Position numbers and translations under genes: made by a program. Of a DNA stretch of 64,000 nt, positions 50,820-59,091 are shown one piece after another (positions within the stretch are counted from its first letter, which is position 1; each line of letters begins with the position of its first letter). The stretch comes from Sessilibacter corallicola (GTDB lineage: Bacteria > Pseudomonadota > Gammaproteobacteria > Pseudomonadales > Cellvibrionaceae). The notes beneath the pieces were generated by a model. The model saw only the letters and a list, made by a program, of their open reading frames with translations, searched no databases and had not been told where the DNA came from. The stretch covers positions 1-64,000 of the forward strand of contig NZ_JAJSLX010000003.1 of NCBI RefSeq assembly GCF_021290925.1, written 5' to 3'.

Positions 50820-51770
50820 ATGACTTCTTTATTAGAATCAATTGATAGTAGAACGAAGCTGGTTGGTGAAAACCGATTGGAGTTGCTGTTATTTCGACTC
50901 GCAGGGAAACAGATCTACGCAATCAATGTATTTAAGGTTCGAGAAGTTGTTCAGTTACCGCCTCTGACAGAAGTTCCTAATAGACACTACGCAATTTGCG
51001 GTGTTGCTCATATTCGCGGTTTGAGTTTTTCTGTGGTTGACCTGCAAGCGGCACTGGGGCGTTCGCCGTTGTATAACGGCGAGGTAAAAACCAATTTAAT
51101 TATCACCGAGTACAACAGTTCTGTGCAGGGGTTTCTGGTTGGTCCTGTCGATAGAATTGTGAATTTGACCTGGGATTCGATTCTGCCGCCACCGCCCACC
51201 ACCGGAAATGGCCATTTTTTAACGGCAATTACCAGCTTTGATGATCAGTTGATACAAATCATTGATGTCGAAAAAGTTTTGGCCGACATTACGCCGTATT
51301 CGACTGATATATCGGAAGATGTTTTAAACGAGAATTTGAAAGATTGGGCGCTAAACAATCAGCTAAAAGTACTTATTGTTGATGATTCTTCCACTGCCAG
51401 ACAACAATTAAAAATTACTTTAAACAACCTAGGTATTGAGTGCATTCAAGCGAAAAACGGCGCTGAAGGGTTAAGAACATTGGAATCCCTTGCAGAGGAC
51501 GGGCCGATTACGAAAACTTTGTTAATGATGATTACCGATGCAGAAATGCCGGAAATGGACGGCTATCGATTGACCCATGAAGCCAGAAGTAACCCAGCGT
51601 TAGAGGACTTGTTTATCATTATGCATACGTCGCTCAGTGGAGCCTTTAATGAAGCGCTGGTCGACAAAGTTGGATGTAATCGGTTCTTATCGAAATTTAA
51701 ACCCGATGAAGTGGCTAATGCAGTTCAAGAGCGTGTGCAAGACTACAAAAACAGTTTGGAATCGAGTTAA
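50820..51770 (+). CDS. CheV-like coupling protein (CheW domain plus receiver)
   Basis: A 316-residue chemotaxis adaptor. A CheW domain (about 20-160: LLFRLAGKQIYAINVFKVREV, then GVAHIRGLSFSVVDL) couples receptors to CheA. A receiver domain (about 185-310) has LIVDDSSTARQQL, the phospho-Asp in MITDAEMPEMDG and Lys near the end (LSKFKPDE). CheV tunes receptor adaptation by phosphorylation. ATG 50820 is chosen over the TTG five codons upstream. No other che genes are nearby in the window. Confidence 0.92.
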   Translation: MTSLLESIDSRTKLVGENRLELLLFRLAGKQIYAINVFKVREVVQLPPLTEVPNRHYAICGVAHIRGLSFSVVDLQAALGRSPLYNGEVKTNLIITEYNSSVQGFLVGPVDRIVNLTWDSILPPPPTTGNGHFLTAITSFDDQLIQIIDVEKVLADITPYSTDISEDVLNENLKDWALNNQLKVLIVDDSSTARQQLKITLNNLGIECIQAKNGAEGLRTLESLAEDGPITKTLLMMITDAEMPEMDGYRLTHEARSNPALEDLFIIMHTSLSGAFNEALVDKVGCNRFLSKFKPDEVANAVQERVQDYKNSLESS

Positions 51771-51786
51771 TACAGTTTTTGAAAGG

Positions 51787-51822
51787 CAGGGAAACTAACA
51801 ATGATCAATGTAAGTTTCCCTG
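51787..51822 (+). terminator. convergent terminator between cheV-like and slt
   Basis: CAGGGAAACT (51,787-51,796) and AGTTTCCCTG (51,813-51,822), a perfect 10-bp stem around a 16-base loop, in the short gap between two converging genes. Confidence 0.7.
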
Positions 51823-51849
51823 ATTTAGAAACAGGAACGATTTAGCCTT

Positions 51850-53949
51850 TTACAACAGTTCTTCCCATTCTTTTTGATTCAATAATTTCTTTTCTTCGCC
51901 CATCAAATGGCTGTAAATCAAAGAGTAAGACAGTACGTTTTGTACGTAGCCGCGTGTTTCTTTAAAAGGAATGGTTTCTATCCAAATATCAAAGTCGACA
52001 CGTTTATTTTCTGGATTTAACCAACGGCTCACGCGATGAGGTCCGGCATTGTAGGCTGCGGTTGCAAGGATACGATTGCCGTTAAATCTGGTCAGCATTT
52101 GCCCGAGGTAATTACCGCCGATCAAAATATTGTGTTGAGGAACCAATAAATCTTTTTTGCGGTACGGAATGCCCATGCGTTTGGCGGTTTGATTCGCGGT
52201 AGCAGGCATCAACTGCATCAATCCCATGGCGCCAGCGGGGGAGCGCGCATCTGGCGCAAAAGCGCTTTCTTGTCGAGCAATGGCGAGAAGATATTCAGGC
52301 GCTAGCGTTGTTGCGTTTGCGACTTTTTGGATTTCATCTTGATAAATTAGCGGAAAACGGAGCGTTAAATCGTCCCAGAATTTTGCTTTACCCAAAGACT
52401 CAATGGTTTTTCTGTGCCATCCCCAATCGTTTGCTAAGGCGCCAACAGCAATTAACGACGGTGTATCGAATCCACGAGTACCGTATCGCCACTCCATACG
52501 CGCTTGGTTAATTTTTCCCAATTTAAACAGCTCTCGCGAGCGTTCTAATGCTGGAATTTTGCCAACGGTCGATAAGGTTTCAGCGGCGGGCTGTACCGAT
52601 TGGTGCGCTAGCTCATAGGGCATTTGTGCACGTTCGGCGGCAAGGAAAGAATAGAAATCTCGGTAGACAGACAGTTCGAGATACCCTTGCTGGGCTTTTT
52701 CTTTAGATAATTCATTCAGTGCTTCGCTGGCTCGCAGTTGCCAGTATCGCCAGCGATGAGACTGTTGCGATTCCTCTGGTAGCTTGGCAATGCCCAGTTT
52801 TACGTTTTTCCAATCTTGCTGTTTTAGCGCGTCGCGCAATTGCCGCTCGATGATTCGTTCAGACACTACCTGATTGCGCTCAAGCAGACGATTAGCGAGA
52901 TCATTTTTGCCATCAAGAATCAGGCGGTACGCCAAATATTCGGTGGTTTCGTTGCGTTTGTCGGCGTCGAGTAAATAAGCCGCATCGAATTTTTCCCACA
53001 GCGACAGTGTTGCTTTGGCGTTGTGCCGTGAATAGCGTTTTACACCGTAATGAATAACATCTTCGATTTCTTTGGGCGAATCTGTTTTAGACAATAATCG
53101 ATTTAAGCGGGAAGGGTAGTGGTAAAGATTCTTCAGTTGTTTGGCGAGCGGTTTTACGTCGTCGTTGAGGTGGCGTTCAATATACGACGCTAGCGAAAGT
53201 TTACGCTTCTCTATGGCTTTTAGGTAGCGGCTCCAGGCGATTTCTGGCGTAAAGTAATCACTTTTTAGCCATGTGGAAAAAATGCGATCACACGCTTTCG
53301 GCTGAGACTTTCCTTGGTTCCAAACAGAGGCAACTTCACCGAGAATATCTTTATTGCCAGCTCGATACTCTGCTTGCAAATACATACATTTGAGTTCAAT
53401 CGACTTCACCGAGCTGTCGTAATATTGCCGAAATTGTGTCCATTTTTTGGAAGACGCCAATTGCTTTAACCAATTAATACGCAATCTATCGGACAACCAT
53501 GAGCCAGGGTATTCACTCAAATAAGCGTCAATTTCAGTGCCTGATACGGTTCGAATCTTTTTGTTTAATTCTTGGAATTTTAGGTACGACGTTAAGGGAT
53601 AGTTTTCGAGTTTGTCGTAGGGAACATCTGAATAAGTGATTTTCTTTAAACGCAGTTTAGTTTGGGTTTCTTCGTATAATTGACGCTGTTGTTCAATAGT
53701 GAGCGAGTCTGCGGCGAGCGTTATCTGTGAATGAGCTGCTAGCAAACACGCTAAACCAGCTGAAAATAGGTACTTTGACGTTTTTAATTTGGGGCTGCTG
53801 ATTTTAGGACTAGTATCTTTGGGACTTTCGTTTCCAGAAAGAGTGACGGCGCGGTATTGGCGAACATCAGTATTAGATTCGGCTAATGGTTGTGCTGATT
53901 GGGCGTGCGTAACTTTTAGCTGTCTCGATAAAAGTTCAAAAAAAGGCAC
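51850..53949 (-). CDS. slt: soluble lytic murein transglycosylase
   Basis: A 699-residue peptidoglycan-cleaving enzyme. The catalytic SLT domain (about 545-690) has the active-site Glu in AIARQESAF, followed by SPAGAMGLMQLMPATA and TAAYNAGPHRVSRWL. The superhelical U-shaped domain precedes it. The hydrophobic export segment (YLFSAGLACLLAAHSQITLA) begins only around residue 60, after a long, Ser- and Lys-rich N-terminal tail, so the mature enzyme should be periplasmic or anchored. No internal Met offers a shorter start. It releases 1,6-anhydromuropeptides during cell-wall turnover. Confidence 0.95.
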   Translation of the reverse strand: MPFFELLSRQLKVTHAQSAQPLAESNTDVRQYRAVTLSGNESPKDTSPKISSPKLKTSKYLFSAGLACLLAAHSQITLAADSLTIEQQRQLYEETQTKLRLKKITYSDVPYDKLENYPLTSYLKFQELNKKIRTVSGTEIDAYLSEYPGSWLSDRLRINWLKQLASSKKWTQFRQYYDSSVKSIELKCMYLQAEYRAGNKDILGEVASVWNQGKSQPKACDRIFSTWLKSDYFTPEIAWSRYLKAIEKRKLSLASYIERHLNDDVKPLAKQLKNLYHYPSRLNRLLSKTDSPKEIEDVIHYGVKRYSRHNAKATLSLWEKFDAAYLLDADKRNETTEYLAYRLILDGKNDLANRLLERNQVVSERIIERQLRDALKQQDWKNVKLGIAKLPEESQQSHRWRYWQLRASEALNELSKEKAQQGYLELSVYRDFYSFLAAERAQMPYELAHQSVQPAAETLSTVGKIPALERSRELFKLGKINQARMEWRYGTRGFDTPSLIAVGALANDWGWHRKTIESLGKAKFWDDLTLRFPLIYQDEIQKVANATTLAPEYLLAIARQESAFAPDARSPAGAMGLMQLMPATANQTAKRMGIPYRKKDLLVPQHNILIGGNYLGQMLTRFNGNRILATAAYNAGPHRVSRWLNPENKRVDFDIWIETIPFKETRGYVQNVLSYSLIYSHLMGEEKKLLNQKEWEELL

Positions 53950-54399
53950 AGTTGACTCCTTCAGTATGCTCTTTTCAGCAGGTAAAACAGTTGAGTTCAG
54001 CGTACAACTTGTTATTCATTAAACCGTTTATTTCGTTGATGCTGGGTCTATCTAGAGAGATATTTAGATCTTTTATACAAGCTGGCGCGCCTATAAAGAT
54101 GCAAATTTCACTAAATTCATCACAACACTTTAACCATAATAGCTGATGTATTTCAATTGATTGGAAAAAACTTCTAGTTATTTCTTGGTAAGACCAAAAA
54201 CTTATCATAAATACTCATGAGTGCCCATTGTCATTGTTTATCGACGCCTTCACCAAGGTGTACTCACGCAATCTTCTCTTAATGGACTAGACGCTTATTT
54301 AAAAATTCCCCACATTTTAATTTCTGGTTCCTATAGAATCGCTCCTGGCCCGAGTGTTGGTAATAAAATACGTTTTTGAATTGGAATCAGTAAGAGTTT
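53950..54399. other. intergenic region between slt and uup
   Basis: Two divergent genes read outward from here. No gene is seen. TTTCTTGGTAAGACC and a run of AT-rich sequence are found, and AGGAGTCAACTG lies just ahead of the slt start on the minus strand. No clear hairpin or regulator box stands out. Confidence 0.5.
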
Positions 54400-56343
54400 A
54401 TGTCGTTAATCAAATTGGAAAATGCAAGTCTGAATTATGGACAAACTGTACTTCTCGAGAAGCAATCTCTCGAAATAGTCGCCGGTGATCGTCTGTGTCT
54501 GATCGGCCGAAATGGCGCCGGAAAATCCAGTTTGATGAAAGTGTTGTCAGGCGAGGTCGAGCTGGATGACGGTTCCGTGTGGCGCAAGCCCAGCCTGATT
54601 TTGTCTCGATTAGAGCAAGATTTGCCCGACGCCGATGATCTTACTGTCTACGATTCGGTGGCGCTTGGGCTTGGGGAAATGGCCCAATGGCTGAAAGAGT
54701 ACGAGCAGCTCTCTCACAGCGCATCAACGGAAAAAGATTTCGATCAGCTGGCTAAACTGCAACACAACATCGAAGCTGGCGATGGCTGGGGGTTAAGTCA
54801 ACGCATTGAGACCGTGCTCAGCCGCCTCGGTTTGGATGGTACGGTCATCATGCGTTCTTTATCTGGTGGTTGGCGCCGTCGCGTGGCATTAGCGCGGGCG
54901 TTGGCCAGAAATCCAGATGTGTTGTTGTTGGACGAACCTACTAACCACTTGGACGTTGCCACTATCGAGTGGTTAGAAGCACAGTTGCTGAATTTTAATG
55001 GCGCCATCGTTTTTATCACCCATGACCGCTCTTTTCTAGAAAAATTGGCAAATCGAATCGTGGAACTCGATCGTGGGCAATTGCTTCAGTTTTCAGGCAC
55101 TTACGATAAGTTTCTAGAAAAGAAAGAGGCGTTATTAGCGGAAGAGGCACGTCACAATGCGCTGTTCGATAAGCGCCTTGCTGAAGAAGAAAAATGGATT
55201 CGCCAAGGCATTAAGGCACGCAGAACCCGCAACGAAGGCCGAGTTCGAGCCCTAAAGGCCATGCGCGATGAACGAAAATCGAGAAAGCAACGCGTTGGCA
55301 GTGCCGACCTCAAGCTGTCGGATGCTTCTATTTCCGGCAAGTTGGTCGCGCAACTCGAGCGGGTTCATCAAAGCTTTGGCGATCGAGTAATTATTGATGA
55401 TTTCTCAACCACGATTGTCCGAGGCGATCGAATCGGTCTGATTGGACCCAACGGCGCGGGCAAAAGTACGCTGTTAAAAATCATTCTGGGAGAGCTGTCG
55501 CCTCCTAATGGCAAAGTAAAGCTCGGCACCAATCTTGAGTTGGCCTATTTTGATCAGCTGCGGTTGCAACTGAATTTGGATGCAACTCCGGTTGATAACA
55601 TTTCCGAAGGCCGCGAGTTCATTGATATCGACGGTAAGCAAAAACACATTATCAGTTACCTTCAAGACTTTTTGTTTACGGGTGAACGTGCGCGAACGCC
55701 GTTGAGAGCACTGTCGGGTGGCGAGCGAAACCGTGTATTACTTGCAAAACTGTTTAGCAAGCCAAGTAACTTGTTGGTGGTGGACGAGCCAACCAATGAC
55801 CTAGACGTAGAAACGCTCGAATTACTGGAAGAAGTATTGGGGGCGTATTCTGGAACATTGCTGCTGGTCAGCCATGACCGGAAATTCCTCAACAACGTTG
55901 TCACTAGCACCATTGCGTTTGAAGGCCAAGGCGTGGTTCGAGAATACGTTGGTGGTTACGAAGATTGGATTGCTCAGGGCGGGCGTTGGATTGACGCAGA
56001 CGATGCTAAAGCCCCCGCCGAAGAAAGTGCTGCATCGACCGAGAAAACCGGTACTGCCAATGATCAAACGTCATCATCGAGTACCGACAAGCCTGCAAAA
56101 AAAGCCAGCGTAAAACTCAGTTACAAACTTCAACGAGAGCTGGATGCGCTGCCCAAACAGCTCGAAACCCTCGAAAATCAAATTGCACAATTAGAAGAAA
56201 CCATCAGCGCACCTGATTTTTACAATCAAGATCAAGAGGCGATTCAATCCTCATTAGCGGAACACGAAACCGCTAAAAATGCCTTAGATGAAGCTTTTGA
56301 ACGCTGGATGGAGCTTGAGGCCATGGCTAATGGCGAGGCATAG
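54400..56343 (+). CDS. uup: ABC-F family ATPase
   Basis: A 647-residue soluble protein with two ABC ATPase domains. The first has Walker A GRNGAGKS, signature LSGGWRRR and Walker B LLLDEPTNHLD; the second has GPNGAGKS, LSGGERNR and VVDEPTNDLD. They are joined by a basic linker (about 240-320, RARRTRN... RKQRVGS) that contacts RNA in this family. The C-terminal 110 residues are a Pro/Ala/Ser linker and a coiled-coil (Uup C-terminal domain). ABC-F proteins act on the ribosome or on branched DNA; Uup is linked to transposon excision and 50S assembly. The start is ATG 54400. Confidence 0.95.
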   Translation: MSLIKLENASLNYGQTVLLEKQSLEIVAGDRLCLIGRNGAGKSSLMKVLSGEVELDDGSVWRKPSLILSRLEQDLPDADDLTVYDSVALGLGEMAQWLKEYEQLSHSASTEKDFDQLAKLQHNIEAGDGWGLSQRIETVLSRLGLDGTVIMRSLSGGWRRRVALARALARNPDVLLLDEPTNHLDVATIEWLEAQLLNFNGAIVFITHDRSFLEKLANRIVELDRGQLLQFSGTYDKFLEKKEALLAEEARHNALFDKRLAEEEKWIRQGIKARRTRNEGRVRALKAMRDERKSRKQRVGSADLKLSDASISGKLVAQLERVHQSFGDRVIIDDFSTTIVRGDRIGLIGPNGAGKSTLLKIILGELSPPNGKVKLGTNLELAYFDQLRLQLNLDATPVDNISEGREFIDIDGKQKHIISYLQDFLFTGERARTPLRALSGGERNRVLLAKLFSKPSNLLVVDEPTNDLDVETLELLEEVLGAYSGTLLLVSHDRKFLNNVVTSTIAFEGQGVVREYVGGYEDWIAQGGRWIDADDAKAPAEESAASTEKTGTANDQTSSSSTDKPAKKASVKLSYKLQRELDALPKQLETLENQIAQLEETISAPDFYNQDQEAIQSSLAEHETAKNALDEAFERWMELEAMANGEA

Positions 56344-56428
56344 CAGGCTTTGAATTGAGTTGCCGCACCGATAAGGTGGCTGGTGCGTGAGTTATTGTCT
56401 AATAGCTGAATAAGCGAGTGATTAATAG

Positions 56429-57010
56429 ATGTCGGTAAAAATAGGGATTGTGTATTTTTCACAAACAGATCTTACCCACGCATTGGCGTTGAAGATAAAG
56501 CAGGGAATCGAGACTCTGCCAGGGGCCTCGACGTTATTGCACCGTATTCAGGGCAAAGAAATTGTTGAAGGCCGGTTTGCGACTCTTTCTTTGCTGGATC
56601 AATTAGCCAATGTTGATGCCATTGTGTTCGGTTCTCCTACCTACATGGGCGGGCCAGCCGCCCAGTTTAAAGCCTTCGCGGATGCAACCAGTGAACTCTG
56701 GTGTAACCAGTTATGGGCAGGCAAGGTTGCAGCGGGTTTTACTTGCGGCAGTGCGCTCAACGGTGATCAGGGAAAGACACTCGATTACTTTTCTACGCTG
56801 GCCAATCAACACGGCATGATTTGGCTAGGACTCGATAGTGCGGCCGGTTACGACGCTCGAAAAATTAATCGATTGGGTTGCCAAGCCGGTGTTACTGCCA
56901 GCGAATACGAAGGAAATAACGTGCACCCGGTAGACTCAGATACCGCCTACTATTTGGGTACACGCGTGGCAAAGGTGGTTGCTCAGTTTTGTGCAAATAA
57001 AGGCAATTAG
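56429..57010 (+). CDS. flavodoxin/WrbA-like NAD(P)H-quinone oxidoreductase
   Basis: A 193-residue flavodoxin-fold protein. The FMN phosphate-binding loop is IVYFSQTDLTHALA, and GSPTYMGGPAAQFKAFADA and GFTCGSALNGDQGKTL form the rest of the pocket. WrbA-type proteins carry FMN and reduce quinones by two electrons. It has the length of the WrbA family, though I do not assign the gene symbol. The start is ATG 56429. It ends in a stop-codon overlap with the convergent UspA gene. Confidence 0.87.
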   Translation: MSVKIGIVYFSQTDLTHALALKIKQGIETLPGASTLLHRIQGKEIVEGRFATLSLLDQLANVDAIVFGSPTYMGGPAAQFKAFADATSELWCNQLWAGKVAAGFTCGSALNGDQGKTLDYFSTLANQHGMIWLGLDSAAGYDARKINRLGCQAGVTASEYEGNNVHPVDSDTAYYLGTRVAKVVAQFCANKGN

Positions 57011-57444
57011 CCTTGATTAACCCGCACTGCCAATACGTCACAGTGGCTTCCGTGTAAGACAGAATTCGACGTCGAGCCCAATATTAAGGATAATCCGTGC
57101 CGACCGTGGCTACCAACAATGATTAAATCCGCTTTTTCCTTGGCTGCAAGCTCGTGCAACTCTGTTGCGGGTTGGCCAATGGAAATGTGTTGGTTTTCTT
57201 GCTCAATACCGAATTCATCACCAATTTTTTGCAGGTCAATTTTGGCTTGGGTGTGAATTTGATCTTGAATTGAGCTGATATCCATGGGGATATCGCCACC
57301 GTAGGTGAACAGCAGTGGTTCAATGATATGAGCTACCGAAAGTTTGGCGTTTGAGGACTCAGCTAAGAATTTAGCTTTTTCCATGATTTGTTTTGATTCA
57401 GACGATAAATCCAAACCAACAATGACGTGTGTGTAAGAGCTCAT
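57007..57444 (-). CDS. universal stress protein, UspA family
   Basis: A 145-residue cytoplasmic UspA protein. The HVIVGLDLSSESKQIMEKAK start is followed by KLSVAHIIEP and the ATP-binding pattern IIVGSHGRHGLSLILGSTSNSVLHG (G-x2-G-x9-G-S-like). It binds ATP or AMP and helps survival under stress. A GAGGTAAG ribosome site lies before ATG 57444. Its stop overlaps the opposite stop of the flavodoxin-like gene. The neighbouring quinone reductase suggests a shared response to oxidative or membrane stress, by inference. Confidence 0.93.
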   Translation of the reverse strand: MSSYTHVIVGLDLSSESKQIMEKAKFLAESSNAKLSVAHIIEPLLFTYGGDIPMDISSIQDQIHTQAKIDLQKIGDEFGIEQENQHISIGQPATELHELAAKEKADLIIVGSHGRHGLSLILGSTSNSVLHGSHCDVLAVRVNQG

Positions 57445-57555
57445 AGTTACTTACCTCATAATTAAGTGTAAGAAGATCTTTGGGAGCACGAGGCTGTAAG
57501 TTGTACTGCTAAGTTAACTCAAAGCTCTGTAGATTATTTGATTTGGTGCAACAAA

Positions 57556-58047
57556 ATGCAATCCTGGATGCCACTGATATTTATAGTAATGGCCGTTGCT
57601 TTAGCGGTCGGTCCGATCATGATGATGCGGCCGACAAAATCTCAGCAAAAACTCTCTAATTTAAGAACCCAGGCGTTAAATTCTGGTATTCGCGTATCGG
57701 TTACCGTATGGCCCGAAAGATTCAAACTCAGTACCAATCGTTTGATGCGCTACAACTTGCCTTGGCAGGTTCAAAAACCGCCGTTTGCACAAGTGTTGTT
57801 AATTAAGCGGAATTTTGAACACAAATTGCACCTGTTAGGTACTTGGGATTGGGCCGATGGCGAGGGTGCCGGTGCAAATGCTTTTGAACAATTGATGTTG
57901 GATTGCCCGATTTTAGAAGACGTTAGCGCGGTAGGTTGCTCACCTGCGGGTGTGTTTGTCGATTGGAATGAACGAAAATCTGCCGACCTGGCAGAAATTC
58001 AAACGTTTTTAGAATCGTTGCGTAAAGCACTTCTCGACGCACTTTAA
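57556..58047 (+). CDS. hypothetical membrane-anchored protein
   Basis: A 163-residue protein with one N-terminal membrane helix (about 4-25, MPLIFIVMAVALAVGPIMMM) and a soluble domain that contains a conserved-looking VTVWPERFKL and LGTWDWADGEGAGANAFEQLMLD. No family is recognised by name. ATG 57556 is preferred over TTG 57538. It runs divergently from UspA and ends one base away from the converging gene at 58,049. Confidence 0.6.
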   Translation: MQSWMPLIFIVMAVALAVGPIMMMRPTKSQQKLSNLRTQALNSGIRVSVTVWPERFKLSTNRLMRYNLPWQVQKPPFAQVLLIKRNFEHKLHLLGTWDWADGEGAGANAFEQLMLDCPILEDVSAVGCSPAGVFVDWNERKSADLAEIQTFLESLRKALLDAL

Positions 58048-58048
58048 C

Positions 58049-58861
58049 TTACGCCGACGATGCTTCTTTGTCGGTATCTTCTGTTTGTTGGCGGTCGGGA
58101 TTAAGATCAACTTCCACCATTAAATCTTCGTCGAGAGCGACACGGTCGGTTTCGATGATTTCTTTCACTTGTTTCAGCATCGACTTTTTTCGGGGGTCGG
58201 GGTGAGACGAGTGCGCCAGATTTGATAACGCTTTTTGGTAAAACGCTTTTGCGGGTAATAATTCGCCTCGGTTTATGGCTTGATGGCCTTGGGCAATATA
58301 TGAAATAACAGAAATCATTAATTTTCCCCAGGCGAGCGACAACTTAAAGCTGTTTAATTCTTCAACACTGATTTCTCCCCGCGTTTGTTTGTGCGCTAGT
58401 AGCGCCGCTGCTTTTTCTAAATGTTTGTGTGAAATGGCGATTTGAGAGTCTGATTCTCGAATTCGATAAATTCTTTCATTCAAATTGATCTCTCGATTCA
58501 GTTCTTCTTGCAAAGCCTGAGCATTTTTCATGGCTGAATTAACGTAACCGTCTTCACTGTCGAGTTCATGCATGGCTTTGAGGATACTGAGAGATTCTTC
58601 GTTGGTGATGCGTGCAATTTCTCGGGGTTCGATAGTTTGATCAACGGTAATAAGTAGGTTCTGAATTTCCTCGTATTGATTTTTAAGCACAGCTATTCTT
58701 GATCGAATGACTCGTTTGCGCGTCTCAACATGATTCGCCCAACTCACAACGAGCAAAGACCCTACACAAATGATGCTAAATAGAATGAATGCAAAAGAGG
58801 CGCTCATAACGTCTGTTTTAGTTGGCACTTTATTTGTGTATCGGCGGGTGAAAAAAGACAA
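58049..58861 (-). CDS. hypothetical membrane protein with coiled coil
   Basis: A 270-residue protein with a membrane helix near residues 20-42 (SASFAFILFSIICVGSLLVVSW), a coiled coil (about 45-75 and 115-165) and an acidic, Asp/Glu-rich C-terminal tail. The helical central part resembles envelope-associated, TPR-like proteins, but no name can be given. The start is TTG 58861; ATG 58807 is an alternative that would leave the helix at the very N-terminus. It converges with the preceding gene and diverges from topA. Confidence 0.55.
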   Translation of the reverse strand: MSFFTRRYTNKVPTKTDVMSASFAFILFSIICVGSLLVVSWANHVETRKRVIRSRIAVLKNQYEEIQNLLITVDQTIEPREIARITNEESLSILKAMHELDSEDGYVNSAMKNAQALQEELNREINLNERIYRIRESDSQIAISHKHLEKAAALLAHKQTRGEISVEELNSFKLSLAWGKLMISVISYIAQGHQAINRGELLPAKAFYQKALSNLAHSSHPDPRKKSMLKQVKEIIETDRVALDEDLMVEVDLNPDRQQTEDTDKEASSA

Positions 58862-59091
58862 TTAAAATTGTTCACTTATAAATCAGTAAAAATATTCAGG
58901 TGTGCAATTAATGATTCAAAATGTAAACATATTTACTTAATTTTTATAAATTGATGGGGCATCGCGTGGCTAATGTGTGAATTTTTGCTATAAGGAACCT
59001 TGACCCTTGATGAATCAGGTCTTATATATGCGCACCTAGCTCAGATAATTTCTCTTTTTGTATAAAAAGTAATCTAATTTAGAAGGATCAC

